Assembly: GCA_050696075.1 (NCBI GenBank) | Contig: JBOGUF010000180.1 | Location: forward strand, 47,071 to 111,070 | Source of the DNA: JBOGUF01 sp050696075 | Lineage (GTDB): Bacteria > Chloroflexota > Chloroflexia > Thermomicrobiales > UBA6265 | Reading direction: 5' to 3' | Length of the DNA stretch: 64,000 nucleotides | In this document: positions 33,526-42,050 of the stretch, one piece after another | How the letters are laid out: each line of letters starts with the position of its first letter | Numbering within the stretch: position 1 is the stretch's first letter | Notes under the pieces: generated by a model | Seen by the model: the letters and a program-made list of their open reading frames with translations, nothing else | Told to the model about the DNA's origin: nothing | Databases searched by the model: none | Translations under genes and position numbers: made by a program

Positions 33526-34488
33526 ATGGGACGCTATCTCCTCCGGCGGTTGATCATCAGCGTGCCCGTACTCTTCGGGATCACGCTGGTGACCTATGTC
33601 ATCGTGAACCTGGCGCCGGGAGATCCGGTCTCGGCGATGGTTGATCCTGAGCAGATTTCGGCGCTAGGGCCGGGCTGGCTCGAGGAGCAACGGCGGCAAC
33701 TCGGGCTCGACCGGCCGCTGCCGGTGCGCTATCTGCTATGGATGAAGGAAGTCGCCCAGGGCAACCTCGGCTTCTCTTACACCGACCGCCAACCGATCAG
33801 CGACAAGCTCGTCGAGCGCATCTGGCCGACGCTCAAATTGATGCTGACGGTCCAACTCCTGGCCCTCTGCATTGCGCTCCCGATCGGGGTCATCTCGGCG
33901 CTGAAGCAGTATTCGTGGATCGACTACCTGGCAACCGTCTTCGGCTTTGCCACGATCTCGATTCCGGCCTTCTTTCTGGCCTTAGCCGCGATCTACGTTT
34001 TTGCCGTGAAGCTGCGGTGGCTGCCCACGGCCGGGATGGCGACGGTCGGCCAGCCGCCGTCGTTCATCGACTCGCTCCAGCACCTGATCCTGCCGGCGTT
34101 CGTACTCGGACTTGGTCAGGCGGCGCCGTTAATCCGCTACACACGGTCGAGTATGCTGGAAACCGTACGGCAGGACTATGTCCGCGTGGCGCGATCGAAA
34201 GGCCTGTCGGAGCGCGCCGTGATCTATGGCCATGCACTACGCAACGCCTTGATTCCGCTCGTCACCGTGATCGCGTTGAGCCTGCCGCAACTGCTGGGCG
34301 GCACCGTCATCATCGAGCAAGTCTTCGCCTGGCCGGGGATGGGCACCCTGGCGATCACCGCCGTGCGCGGGCGCGACTACCCGACGATTATGGCGATCAA
34401 CCTGATCGGCGCCATGGCGATCGTCGTCAGCAACCTGATCGCCGACCTGCTCTACGCGTGGATCGACCCGCGAATCAAGTATTCGTAG
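33526..34488 (+). CDS. Oligopeptide-type ABC permease (DppB class)
   Basis: A 320-residue permease with six predicted helices. The first (SVPVLFGITLVTYVIVNLA) is followed by PGDPVSAMVDPEQ. The ATPase-contact loop is DYVRVARSKGLSERAVIYGH, and the end YAWIDPRIKYS is typical. The Shine-Dalgarno AGGAG (33514-33518), 7 bases before ATG 33526, lies within the right arm of the inverted heptamer arrays. It would pair with the next gene product. Confidence 0.93.
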   Translation: MGRYLLRRLIISVPVLFGITLVTYVIVNLAPGDPVSAMVDPEQISALGPGWLEEQRRQLGLDRPLPVRYLLWMKEVAQGNLGFSYTDRQPISDKLVERIWPTLKLMLTVQLLALCIALPIGVISALKQYSWIDYLATVFGFATISIPAFFLALAAIYVFAVKLRWLPTAGMATVGQPPSFIDSLQHLILPAFVLGLGQAAPLIRYTRSSMLETVRQDYVRVARSKGLSERAVIYGHALRNALIPLVTVIALSLPQLLGGTVIIEQVFAWPGMGTLAITAVRGRDYPTIMAINLIGAMAIVVSNLIADLLYAWIDPRIKYS

Positions 34489-34490
34489 CC

Positions 34491-34546
34491 GTCAGCCGTC
34501 AGCCGTCAGCCGTCAGCCGTCAGCCGTCAGCCGTCAGCCGTCAGCC
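34491..34546. repeat. GTCAGCC array, eight perfect units
   Basis: Eight exact GTCAGCC heptamers (56 bp) lie between the two permease genes, starting a few bases after the DppB stop. It is the longest and purest heptamer array in the window. The same unit occurs inside the coding sequence at 2177-2211. Confidence 0.92.
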
Positions 34547-34577
34547 CCGCGGCGAAATTGTGTCACGGAAATGAGAC

Positions 34578-35495
34578 ATGGCACAGTCAACCGGAGCAGT
34601 CGAGGCCACAGCGCCATTGACGGCATTGACTCACCAGGCCGAGCCACGGCGCGGCAGCGCGACCGTCTGGCGGCGGTTTCGGCGGCACCGGCTGGCCGTC
34701 ATCGGGACGACCATTCTAGCCATCCTGACCATCGGCGCGATCTTCGCGCCGCTGATCGCGCAACACGGCCCCTACGCGATTGACCTCAGCGCCTACCGCA
34801 TCGGCCCCACCTCCGACCACATTCTCGGCACCGACTCGGCGGGGCGAGACGTCTTCAGCCGGCTGCTCCATGCCGGCCGCGTCTCGCTTTCGGTCGGCCT
34901 GGTTGCCGTCTCGATCTATACGGCGATTGGGATCGTGCTCGGCGCGCTGGCGGGCTTCTACGGGGGGTGGGTCGATTCGACGATCATGCGCCTGGCCGAT
35001 GTCTTCCTCTCCTTCCCGTCGCTCATCATCATCATCACGATGGCGTCGGTGCTCGGACCAAGCATCTACAACGTCATGCTGGCCATTGGACTCCTCGGCT
35101 GGCCGCCGATCGCTCGACTTTTGCGCGGCGAGTTGCTTTCCCTGCGCGAGCGGGAATTCATCCTCGCCGCGCGGTCGATCGGCAGCCCGCCCGCCAGCCT
35201 CATCTTCCGTCACTTGCTGCCCAACGCGATGGCGCCGGTGATCGTCGCCGCCACCTTCGGCATCGCCTACGCGATCCTGATCGAGGCCGGCCTCAGCTTC
35301 CTCGGCCTCGGCGTCCAACCGCCGACCCCCTCGTGGGGCAACATGCTCACCGACGCCCAGTCGCTGACCGTGCTCGAAGGGATGCCCTGGCTCTGGCTCC
35401 CCCCAGGCGCGATGATCGCCCTCGCCGTGCTCTCGATCAACTTCATCGGTGACGGCCTGCGCGACGCGCTCGATCCGTATCTGCATCATCGCTAG
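34578..35495 (+). CDS. Oligopeptide-type ABC permease (DppC class)
   Basis: A 305-residue permease with basic N-terminal RRFRRHRLAVIG then six helices. Hallmarks are HILGTDSAGRDVFSRLLHAG, the loop EFILAARSIGSPPASLIFRH and LSFLGLGVQPPTPSWG. It follows the GTCAGCC array, which puts 89 bases between the two permease genes rather than the usual overlap. No ATPase genes follow. Confidence 0.93.
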   Translation: MAQSTGAVEATAPLTALTHQAEPRRGSATVWRRFRRHRLAVIGTTILAILTIGAIFAPLIAQHGPYAIDLSAYRIGPTSDHILGTDSAGRDVFSRLLHAGRVSLSVGLVAVSIYTAIGIVLGALAGFYGGWVDSTIMRLADVFLSFPSLIIIITMASVLGPSIYNVMLAIGLLGWPPIARLLRGELLSLREREFILAARSIGSPPASLIFRHLLPNAMAPVIVAATFGIAYAILIEAGLSFLGLGVQPPTPSWGNMLTDAQSLTVLEGMPWLWLPPGAMIALAVLSINFIGDGLRDALDPYLHHR

Positions 35496-35550
35496 CGCGT
35501 GACGGGACACGTCTGAATTGAGGTACAACCTACGAGGTGGAGGCGAGTCA

Positions 35551-35739
35551 ATGACACGCAATCCTGAAGAACTCGGCTACATCGAAGCAGAACTGTCGCT
35601 CCTTTTTCCGGAGCGCGGAGGCCGCAACACTCCCAGCCGAACTGGCTACCGTCCGAATTGGTGGCTACCTGGCGCACACGAGCGAATCTATGCAAGCGCC
35701 TCCTTTGTGCAGCGGCGAGTTGGCCCGTGCTGCTCTTGA
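35551..35739 (+). pseudogene. Truncated EF-Tu-like domain gene
   Basis: The first 40 codons (MTRNPEELGYIEAEL, then GYRPNWWLPG) closely match the intact gene at 44328 (MTQSPEELGYIEAEL, GYRPNWWLPG). After that the sequence diverges and stops at 62 residues, while the intact relative has 114. The ART-like partner gene found at 43960 is missing here. GAGGTGGAGG precedes the ATG, so a short peptide could still be made. The -35 box of the next promoter overlaps its stop. Confidence 0.7.
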
Positions 35740-35764
35740 CAGATCGTACCCTCTCTGATATCGT
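35736..35764 (+). promoter_or_regulatory. Sigma70-like promoter of the sugar cluster
   Basis: TTGACA (35736-35741), 17-base spacer, TATCGT (35759-35764), directed toward the GH-like gene at 35930. The -10 box overlaps the palindrome at 35762-35780. Confidence 0.55.
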
Positions 35765-35780
35765 GGACCATAGTTCCACG
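35762..35780. promoter_or_regulatory. Putative IclR-type operator
   Basis: CGTGGACCATAGTTCCACG is a 19-bp near-palindrome with six outer pairs intact. Its core TGGA-N7-TCCA matches the spacing of the classical IclR operator (TGGAAATNATTTCCA). It overlaps the promoter -10 box, a position suited to repression, and an IclR family gene lies in the same cluster at 42051. Confidence 0.55.
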
Positions 35781-35929
35781 TTTCAAAACGGCGGGCATCG
35801 GCGGGGGCTGCGGGCGCTCAACCCAAGCCGTTTCAGATCAGCTCAATCCAGGTGATTGGCCGGGTGCGGACCGCGTCTGGGTGAGCCGGCGATTACTCGC
35901 CGAACGGGACACGGCCGCGAGGGTGGCGG

Positions 35930-36937
35930 ATGGCCGAAACACGGGCGGGAGACCCACGGATCTGGGCCTGCTTTTTCCATCTCGGCTACAACACCTACGC
36001 CGACCGCGACTGCCCAGACGTCTGGGAGCGGTCCGGGAACCGTCACCTCAGCAGCCGCAACTATCTGCGCTTCGACCGCGGCCTCTGGAACGACCTTGTC
36101 GACCAGATGGTCGATGGCGGCGTCACCATGGTCGTGCTCGGACTGGGCGAGGGCGTCCGCTATCAGTCGCACCCTGAGCTGGCGGTCAACGGCTCCTGGT
36201 CGGTCGATAAGCTGCGCACCGAGGTTGCCCGGCTGCGCGAACTGGGGATCGAGCCGATCCCGAAACTGAACTTCTCGGCCGCGCACGACGACTGGCTCGG
36301 CCCCTACGCCCGCATGGTCTCGACCGAGACCTACTACCAGGTTTGCCGGGACCTGATCGCCGAGGTGCTGGAAATTTTCGACCGACCTCGCTTCTTCCAC
36401 CTCGGCTACGACGAGGAGATCCTGGTTCATCAGCGCTGGTACGACTACGTCGTCATCAGGCAACACGACCTCTGGTGGCGCGACTTCTACTTCTTCGTCG
36501 ACCTGGTCGAGCAGGGCGGCGCCCAGGCATGGATCTGGTCGGACTATCTCTGGAATCACCCCGAGGCATTCGTCCAGCGGATGCCTCGCTCGGTCATGCA
36601 GAGCAATTGGTACTACGACGCCGACTTTAGCCTCGCGACGAAGGACGACAGCGCCAAGGAGGCGGACCGCCTGACAAGGCTGCGGGCCTTCGTGACGATG
36701 GAAGAGCACGGCTTCCATCAGATTCCGGCCGGCAGCGTCGACGTCGACGTCGCCAACTTCGATGGACTCGTTCCGTTTTGCCGCGAGCAGATCGCGCCGG
36801 AGCGGCTTCACGGCTTCCTCCAGACCGTCTGGCGCCCGGTCTTGGAGGAGTTCCGGGACCGCCACGTCGAGGGGGTGACACGCATCGTACAGGCACGGAA
36901 AGCCGCCGAAGCGGAAGGCAGAGGGCGGAACGCGTGA
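35930..36937 (+). CDS. TIM-barrel glycoside hydrolase-like protein
   Basis: A 335-residue soluble protein with barrel-like strands: GGVTMVVLGLGEG, LGIEPIPKLNFSAAH, RFFHLGYDEEILVH and AQAWIWSDYLWNH. The HLGYDEE stretch recalls the H-x-G-x-DE catalytic pair of GH20 hexosaminidases, with acidic residues at about 164-166. It lacks an export signal. It begins the sugar importer cluster behind an IclR-type operator, so it probably acts on the imported sugar. The exact family is uncertain. GAGGGTGGCGG precedes the ATG. Its last codons are part of a heptamer repeat. Confidence 0.58.
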   Translation: MAETRAGDPRIWACFFHLGYNTYADRDCPDVWERSGNRHLSSRNYLRFDRGLWNDLVDQMVDGGVTMVVLGLGEGVRYQSHPELAVNGSWSVDKLRTEVARLRELGIEPIPKLNFSAAHDDWLGPYARMVSTETYYQVCRDLIAEVLEIFDRPRFFHLGYDEEILVHQRWYDYVVIRQHDLWWRDFYFFVDLVEQGGAQAWIWSDYLWNHPEAFVQRMPRSVMQSNWYYDADFSLATKDDSAKEADRLTRLRAFVTMEEHGFHQIPAGSVDVDVANFDGLVPFCREQIAPERLHGFLQTVWRPVLEEFRDRHVEGVTRIVQARKAAEAEGRGRNA

Positions 36938-36989
36938 GTGAAGAACGCGCGCCTGTCGGCGAGTGTTGCCGCCTTTCGCCTTCCGCGTA
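36897..36989. repeat. Inverted heptamer-type repeats flanking gene junction
   Basis: GCGGAAG/GCAGAGG/GCGGAAC at the 3' end of the GH-like gene pairs imperfectly with GCCGCCT/TTCGCCT/TCCGCG at 36966-36985. The result is a possible 18-bp hairpin between gene and importer. Confidence 0.6.
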
Positions 36990-37031
36990 GACACGGTCGT
37001 ATCGCAGCACGCACCACCGAGGAGGAATCCC

Positions 37032-38339
37032 ATGCAGAAGCACGACGCGACGCTTTCTCGCCGCAAGTTGCTCGGCTATGGAGCCGCGGCCGGCGCTACC
37101 GGGTTGGCCGGCGTGCGTCCGGTCTCGCGCGCCGGCGCTCAGGATTCGGTCGAAGTCCGCCTCGCCCTCTACGAAACGAACGACCAGTGGGCCGAGACCT
37201 TCGGCGCGGTCATCGAGGGGTTCCAGGCGGCCACGCCGGGGGTTACGGTCAAGCTGGAGTACCGGCCTGGCGACCAGTACTGGGACAAGCTGCAAACCGA
37301 GTTCGCCGCCGGCACCGCGCCCGACGTGACCGTCAACCAGATGGACTGGATCGTCCCCGGCGCCGCTCGCGGCATGTTCGAGAACCTCAGCCCGTTCATC
37401 GAGCGGGATGCGGTCGACATGGACCAGTATTGGTACTCGCACAGTCTCGAGTGGGAGTGGGACGGCGGCATCTACGGCGGCTTGCTCTACGCCGGCGGCC
37501 AGGTGCTCTACGTCAACACGGACCTGCTCGACGCGACCGGCATCCCCTTCCCGGCCGCCGAGTGGACTTGGGACGACCTGCGATCGGCCGCGATCGAATT
37601 AACCGATTCGGCCAACAACCAGTGGGGGCTGCACTTCGACAATATCAATCCGCCCTACTGGGGCTCGGCCTTCATCCACGGCGCCGGCGGTACGGTCCTG
37701 AACGACACCCGCGACGCCTGCACGCTGACGAGCCCCGGGGCCCAAGCCGGGCTCCAATTCCTCTACGACCTGATCAACGAAGACGAGGTCATGCCGGTTC
37801 CCGGCTCGATGGAAGGGCAGGAGAATCCCTTCATCACCGGCAAGGTCGCCCTCTTCTTCGGCGGCACCTGGAACGAGATCGCGATTCGCTCGGCCGGATT
37901 CAACTGGGACTTCGCGCACATGCCGGTCCATCCGACGACCGGCACGCGCTCCGTCCAGATGGGCTCGAACGCCTGGTCGATGCTGAGCATCAGCGACCAC
38001 AAAGAAGAGGCATGGCAGTTGATCAAGTACCTGATGACCGAGCCGGGCCAGCGCGGCATCATGTCGCTCGGCATCCCCGGCATCACCACCCTGGTCGAGA
38101 GCGAGGAGTTCCAGGAGCTGCACGCCCCGCAGGACATCAGCGTCATGGTGAGCGACCTTCGGACCTCCGGCCACAACTACTATGGGACGCCGGACGCCAA
38201 CGAATGGTGGAATGCCATCGAGCAAGAACTCGCCCCGATGTGGTCCGGCGAGGAGGACGTGGCCACCGCCACCGCCCGTGCTTGCGACCGCATCGACGAG
38301 ATCTTCTCCCGCCGCCCGCCCGAGTTCCAGACAAGCTGA
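37032..38339 (+). CDS. Sugar ABC transporter substrate-binding protein
   Basis: A 435-residue SBP_bac_1 (maltose/sn-glycerol-3-phosphate type) binding protein. The Tat signal is LSRRKLLGYGAAAGATG with cleavage near SRAGAQDS. The mature part has GFQAATPGVTVKLEY, AGTAPDVTVNQMDW and the C-terminal-lobe segments FFGGTWNEIAI and WQLIKYLM. GGAGGAATCCC precedes the ATG at 37032. It forms an importer with the next two permeases; no ATPase gene is present. Confidence 0.93.
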   Translation: MQKHDATLSRRKLLGYGAAAGATGLAGVRPVSRAGAQDSVEVRLALYETNDQWAETFGAVIEGFQAATPGVTVKLEYRPGDQYWDKLQTEFAAGTAPDVTVNQMDWIVPGAARGMFENLSPFIERDAVDMDQYWYSHSLEWEWDGGIYGGLLYAGGQVLYVNTDLLDATGIPFPAAEWTWDDLRSAAIELTDSANNQWGLHFDNINPPYWGSAFIHGAGGTVLNDTRDACTLTSPGAQAGLQFLYDLINEDEVMPVPGSMEGQENPFITGKVALFFGGTWNEIAIRSAGFNWDFAHMPVHPTTGTRSVQMGSNAWSMLSISDHKEEAWQLIKYLMTEPGQRGIMSLGIPGITTLVESEEFQELHAPQDISVMVSDLRTSGHNYYGTPDANEWWNAIEQELAPMWSGEEDVATATARACDRIDEIFSRRPPEFQTS

Positions 38340-38340
38340 A

Positions 38341-38408
38341 GCGTTAGGGCTTAGCTGTTAGGCGTTAGGGATTCCGTGTATCCCCTAACGCCTAACACCT
38401 AACGCCTG
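38341..38408. repeat. Heptamer array forming hairpin
   Basis: GCGTTAG-type heptamers (38341-38370) face their reverse complement (CCCTAACGCCTAAC and onward, 38381-38407) around a 10-base loop. The hairpin lies between the binding protein and permease genes and may reduce downstream expression or protect the upstream mRNA. Confidence 0.75.
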
Positions 38409-38423
38409 CAAGGAGACGCTGCC

Positions 38424-39347
38424 ATGGCTGCTACCGCCGCGACGCGGACGCCAAGAATGACGGTCGCGCGGCGTGAAGCCATCGCCGGTTACTTGTTCAT
38501 CGCGCCCTGGCTGATCGGGTTCCTCGTCCTGCTCGTCGGGCCGATCATCGCCTCGTTCTACTACAGCCTGACCGACTACCAGATCGTGCAGGCGCCGACC
38601 TTCATCGGCCTCGACAATTACCGGCGCATGCTCGACGACGACCTTGTCTGGCAGGCGCTCAAGGTGACCAGCATCTACGTCGCGGTCAGCACGCCGCTGG
38701 TCCTCGTCCTCTCCTTCGGCGTCGCGGTCCTGATGAACCAGAAGGTCCGCGGCGTCGGCGTGTGGCGGACGATTTTCTACCTGCCGAACCTGATCCCGCT
38801 CGTCGCCACGACAATGCTCTGGCTCTGGCTCTTCAACCCCGACTTCGGGCTCCTCAACTTGCTCCTACGGCAGGTCGGGGTGGAGGGGCCGCTCTGGTTG
38901 CGGAGCACCGATTGGGCGCTGCCGTCGCTGATCCTGATGAGTCTCTGGAGCGTTGGCGGGCCGATGCTCGTCTACCTGGCCGGTTTGCAAGGGATTCCGA
39001 CCGAGCTCTACGACGCGGTCGCCGTCGACGGCGGCGGAAACTGGGCGTGCTTCTGGACGATCACCGTCCCCATGATGACCCCGGTGATCTTCTATAACCT
39101 CGTGCTGGGGATGATCGCCGGCTTCCAGGTCTTCGCCCAACCGCTGATCATGACCGGCGGCGGACCCAGATACGCCACCTATTTCTACGTCCTCTACCTC
39201 TACGAGAACGCCTTCAAGTACTTCCGGATGGGCTACGCCTCAGCGCTGGCCTGGCTCCTCTTTGTCATCATCCTCGCGCTGACCATCCTTATGTTTCGCT
39301 GGTCGGCTTTTTGGGTCTACTACGAAGGCGCCCCAAGGCGGAGGTGA
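38424..39347 (+). CDS. Sugar ABC permease (MalF class)
   Basis: A 307-residue permease with six predicted helices, the first in IAGYLFIAPWLIGFLVLLVG. The ATPase-contact segment is ELYDAVAVDGGGNWACFWTI followed by PMMTPV, and the PxFIGLxNY-type motif is FIGLDNYRRML. AAGGAGACGCTGCC precedes the ATG at 38424. It pairs with the MalG-class permease immediately downstream. Confidence 0.93.
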   Translation: MAATAATRTPRMTVARREAIAGYLFIAPWLIGFLVLLVGPIIASFYYSLTDYQIVQAPTFIGLDNYRRMLDDDLVWQALKVTSIYVAVSTPLVLVLSFGVAVLMNQKVRGVGVWRTIFYLPNLIPLVATTMLWLWLFNPDFGLLNLLLRQVGVEGPLWLRSTDWALPSLILMSLWSVGGPMLVYLAGLQGIPTELYDAVAVDGGGNWACFWTITVPMMTPVIFYNLVLGMIAGFQVFAQPLIMTGGGPRYATYFYVLYLYENAFKYFRMGYASALAWLLFVIILALTILMFRWSAFWVYYEGAPRRR

Positions 39348-39349
39348 CG

Positions 39350-40273
39350 ATGGCAGGCTCGACCAGCTCACTCCCACCGGGAACCGCGCCCGCCGTCGCC
39401 CCGAGTGTCCCGGCATCGAGACAAGTTGAGGAAGGATCCGTCCGGCTGCGTCGGAACGTGCAGGCGGTTGGCATCTACCTCCTGCTGATCGGTGGCGCGG
39501 TCGTCATGCTGGTCCCACTCGTCTGGCTCCTCTCGTCGAGCTTGAAGGACGAAGGCAGGATCTTCCTCTACCCACCGCAATGGATCCCGGACCCTTGGCG
39601 CTGGGAGAACTACTCGCGCGTCTTCGACCGCGTGCCCTTCCTGCGGTTCTACTGGAACTCGACCTTCGTCACCGCGCTCACGACCGCGGGACAGGTCATC
39701 TCGGCCAGCCTCGTCGCTTTCGGCTTCGCGCGGCTGCGATTTCCTGGGCGGGACGTCCTCTTCCTCGTCCTCTTGGCGACGGTGATGATCCCCTACCACG
39801 TTACCTTGATCCCGACCTTCGTGCTCTACCGCGAGCTCGGCTGGCTCGACACCTACCTGCCGCTGATCGTCCCGACCTGGCTGGGCGGCTCGCCCTTCTA
39901 CATCTTTCTCCTTCGTCAGTTCTACCTGCGCCTCTCGCTGGAGCTGGACGACGCGGCCCGTGTCGATGGGGCCGGTCCCTGGCGGATCTACACGGACGTC
40001 GTCTTGCCGCAGTCCAAACCGGCCCTCGGCGTCGTCGCCGTCTTTGCCTTTTTGACCCACTGGAACGACTTCTTCGGCCCGCTGATCTACCTCAGCACGA
40101 CCGAGAAGTACACGCTGCCCCTCGGCCTCTACCTCTTCCGCGGCGTCGAGCAAACCTCGTGGCACCTGCTGATGGCCGCCAGCGTCATGACCGCTATCCC
40201 CTGCGTCCTCCTCTACTTCGTCGCCCAGCGCTACTTCATCCAGGGGATCGTCTTTACGGGGTTGAAGGAGTAG
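39350..40273 (+). CDS. Sugar ABC permease (MalG class)
   Basis: A 307-residue permease with a disordered Pro/Ser-rich N-terminus, then six helices beginning GIYLLLIGGAVVMLVPLVWL. The conserved loop is ELDDAARVDGAGPWRIYTD, and the end RYFIQGIVFTGLKE is diagnostic of MalG-type partners. I chose ATG 39350, preceded by GGCGGAGGTGACG and two bases after the MalF stop. An earlier in-frame ATG would overlap the upstream gene. Confidence 0.93.
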   Translation: MAGSTSSLPPGTAPAVAPSVPASRQVEEGSVRLRRNVQAVGIYLLLIGGAVVMLVPLVWLLSSSLKDEGRIFLYPPQWIPDPWRWENYSRVFDRVPFLRFYWNSTFVTALTTAGQVISASLVAFGFARLRFPGRDVLFLVLLATVMIPYHVTLIPTFVLYRELGWLDTYLPLIVPTWLGGSPFYIFLLRQFYLRLSLELDDAARVDGAGPWRIYTDVVLPQSKPALGVVAVFAFLTHWNDFFGPLIYLSTTEKYTLPLGLYLFRGVEQTSWHLLMAASVMTAIPCVLLYFVAQRYFIQGIVFTGLKE

Positions 40274-40306
40274 ATCGTTCGCCTTCAGTTCAGGAGGAGA
40301 CCACGG

Positions 40307-42025
40307 ATGCTCTTGGTCCACGCCCGGCGCGACCCACGTAGCCGGTATAGCCGCTACCTGGCCGAGATCCTCGTCATGGAGGGGTTCACCGGGTTCGCCC
40401 AGGTCGATCTGGACGACCTCGACGATGCATCGCTGGCCGATGCCGGGCTCGTCGTGCTGCCGCGCGTCTCCCTAACGGCCCGCGACGCGGCGCGATTGGT
40501 CGATTATGTCGCGGAAGGTGGCAAGCTGCTGGCATTCCACCCCGATCCGTACCTCGGCAAGCGGTTCGGGTTGGCGCCGGCACAGCGGGCGACACCGGCC
40601 AGTGCCGGCTACCTCTGGATCGACACCGACGACTCGCTGACTACCGGGCTCTGCCGGGAACCGGTGCAGATCATCGCGCCCGCCGTCGTCTGGCGTTCAG
40701 CAGCCGAGGCGTCGTTCGCCATCCTGGCCCATGTCCGCGACGCCACCGACCCCGGCCTCAACGCGCCGGCGGTCGTCCGCGTCGCCCACGGTCGGGGCGA
40801 GGCGATCTTCTTCGCCTACGACCTACCTTACGCGATCTCGCGCCTCCGGCAGGGGGATCCGGTTTACGCAGATCTCTCGCTCTCCGGGATGGACCACTTC
40901 ATCCGACCGCACGAGCTCTTCATCAATCAGCTTCCGGCACGGCAGCAGCGACTACCGCAAGCCGACGTCCAGTCCGCCCTCTTGGCGCGGGTGATCGAAG
41001 CACTCGAACCGCAACCGCGCATCTGGTACTACCCGGAAGCGACCGACCGCGGCGTCCTGGTCATGACCAGCGACGACGATTGGTCGACGATCGACCAGTT
41101 CGAGACGCTCCTGGCAGGGCTGCGCCAACGGGAGGCTACCTGCTCCTTCTACATGGTGCAAGACACCCGAATATCCAGCGACCTGATGACCGAGTGGGAG
41201 GCAGACGGCCATACCTTCTCCGTTCACCCGTCGGTCAAGGGCGACTACGGCGCCGCGTCCCCGGTCGATGCCGCCCAACCGACCTTCGCCGCCGCGATGG
41301 TCCGCGACAACGTCGAGCGCCACCAGCGGGAGTTCGGCCGGCCGGTACGGACGATGCGTAACCATGCCATCCGCTGGCTCGGCTACGTCGATATGGCCCG
41401 CGTCTACGCCGACCTCGGCGCCCGCCTCGAATGCAACTACGTCAGCGTTCACCCGCTCGTCGTCGGTCACCTCTGCGGCTCCGGTCGGCCGCTCCGCTTC
41501 GTCGACACCGATGGTTCGTTGATCGACTGCTACCAGCAGCCGACCCACTGGACGGAGGAGGTGCTCGTCCACCACGGCCACAGTGGCGGCGCCCACTGGC
41601 AGTTCGCGCGGGCGATCCGCGAGACCAACGGCCTAATCGAGGCCGCTGCTCGCACCTTCTACACCCCAATCTGCCTCAATTCCCACCCGGTCAGCTTCGC
41701 TACTTACTCCAGCCCGCTGATCGAGGCCAACTGGGACAAGGCGCGCGAGGAAGGGATGCGGATCATCTCGGCCGATCGCTGGCTCGACTGGACCGCCGGC
41801 CGCGCCAGCGCCAGGGTCGAGCCGGAGGGCGACGGCTGGGCTGTCGTCGCCGACGAAGCGTTGCCCGCGCTCACGCTTCTCTTCCCGCCCGGTATTGAAC
41901 CGACCGCCGGCCCCGGCGAATCCACTGAGCAGACACTTTGGGGACGCCCGTACGAGGCGATTACACTGCATGGACTCGCCGCGGGCGAGCGGCGGCGCCT
42001 CCGCACGGAGGCGTCCGTACGTTGA
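40307..42025 (+). CDS. GATase-like/polysaccharide deacetylase-like fusion protein
   Basis: A 572-residue soluble protein with two regions. Residues about 1-215 look like a class I glutamine-amidotransferase-like fold without the catalytic Cys, as found in ThuA or beta-galactosidase trimerisation domains (VVLPRVSLTARDAARLVDYV, GKLLAFHPD, GEAIFFAYDLP). Residues about 240-500 look like a NodB-type deacetylase barrel: DRGVLVMTSDDDWSTIDQF with paired Asp, HTFSVHPSV with the His metal ligand, and RTMRNHAIRW. GGAGGAGACC precedes the ATG. It lies in the sugar import operon and may deacetylate or otherwise process the imported glycan. Confidence 0.65.
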   Translation: MLLVHARRDPRSRYSRYLAEILVMEGFTGFAQVDLDDLDDASLADAGLVVLPRVSLTARDAARLVDYVAEGGKLLAFHPDPYLGKRFGLAPAQRATPASAGYLWIDTDDSLTTGLCREPVQIIAPAVVWRSAAEASFAILAHVRDATDPGLNAPAVVRVAHGRGEAIFFAYDLPYAISRLRQGDPVYADLSLSGMDHFIRPHELFINQLPARQQRLPQADVQSALLARVIEALEPQPRIWYYPEATDRGVLVMTSDDDWSTIDQFETLLAGLRQREATCSFYMVQDTRISSDLMTEWEADGHTFSVHPSVKGDYGAASPVDAAQPTFAAAMVRDNVERHQREFGRPVRTMRNHAIRWLGYVDMARVYADLGARLECNYVSVHPLVVGHLCGSGRPLRFVDTDGSLIDCYQQPTHWTEEVLVHHGHSGGAHWQFARAIRETNGLIEAAARTFYTPICLNSHPVSFATYSSPLIEANWDKAREEGMRIISADRWLDWTAGRASARVEPEGDGWAVVADEALPALTLLFPPGIEPTAGPGESTEQTLWGRPYEAITLHGLAAGERRRLRTEASVR

Positions 42026-42050
42026 ACGTGAGTTGTGGAGCATCCGACCC

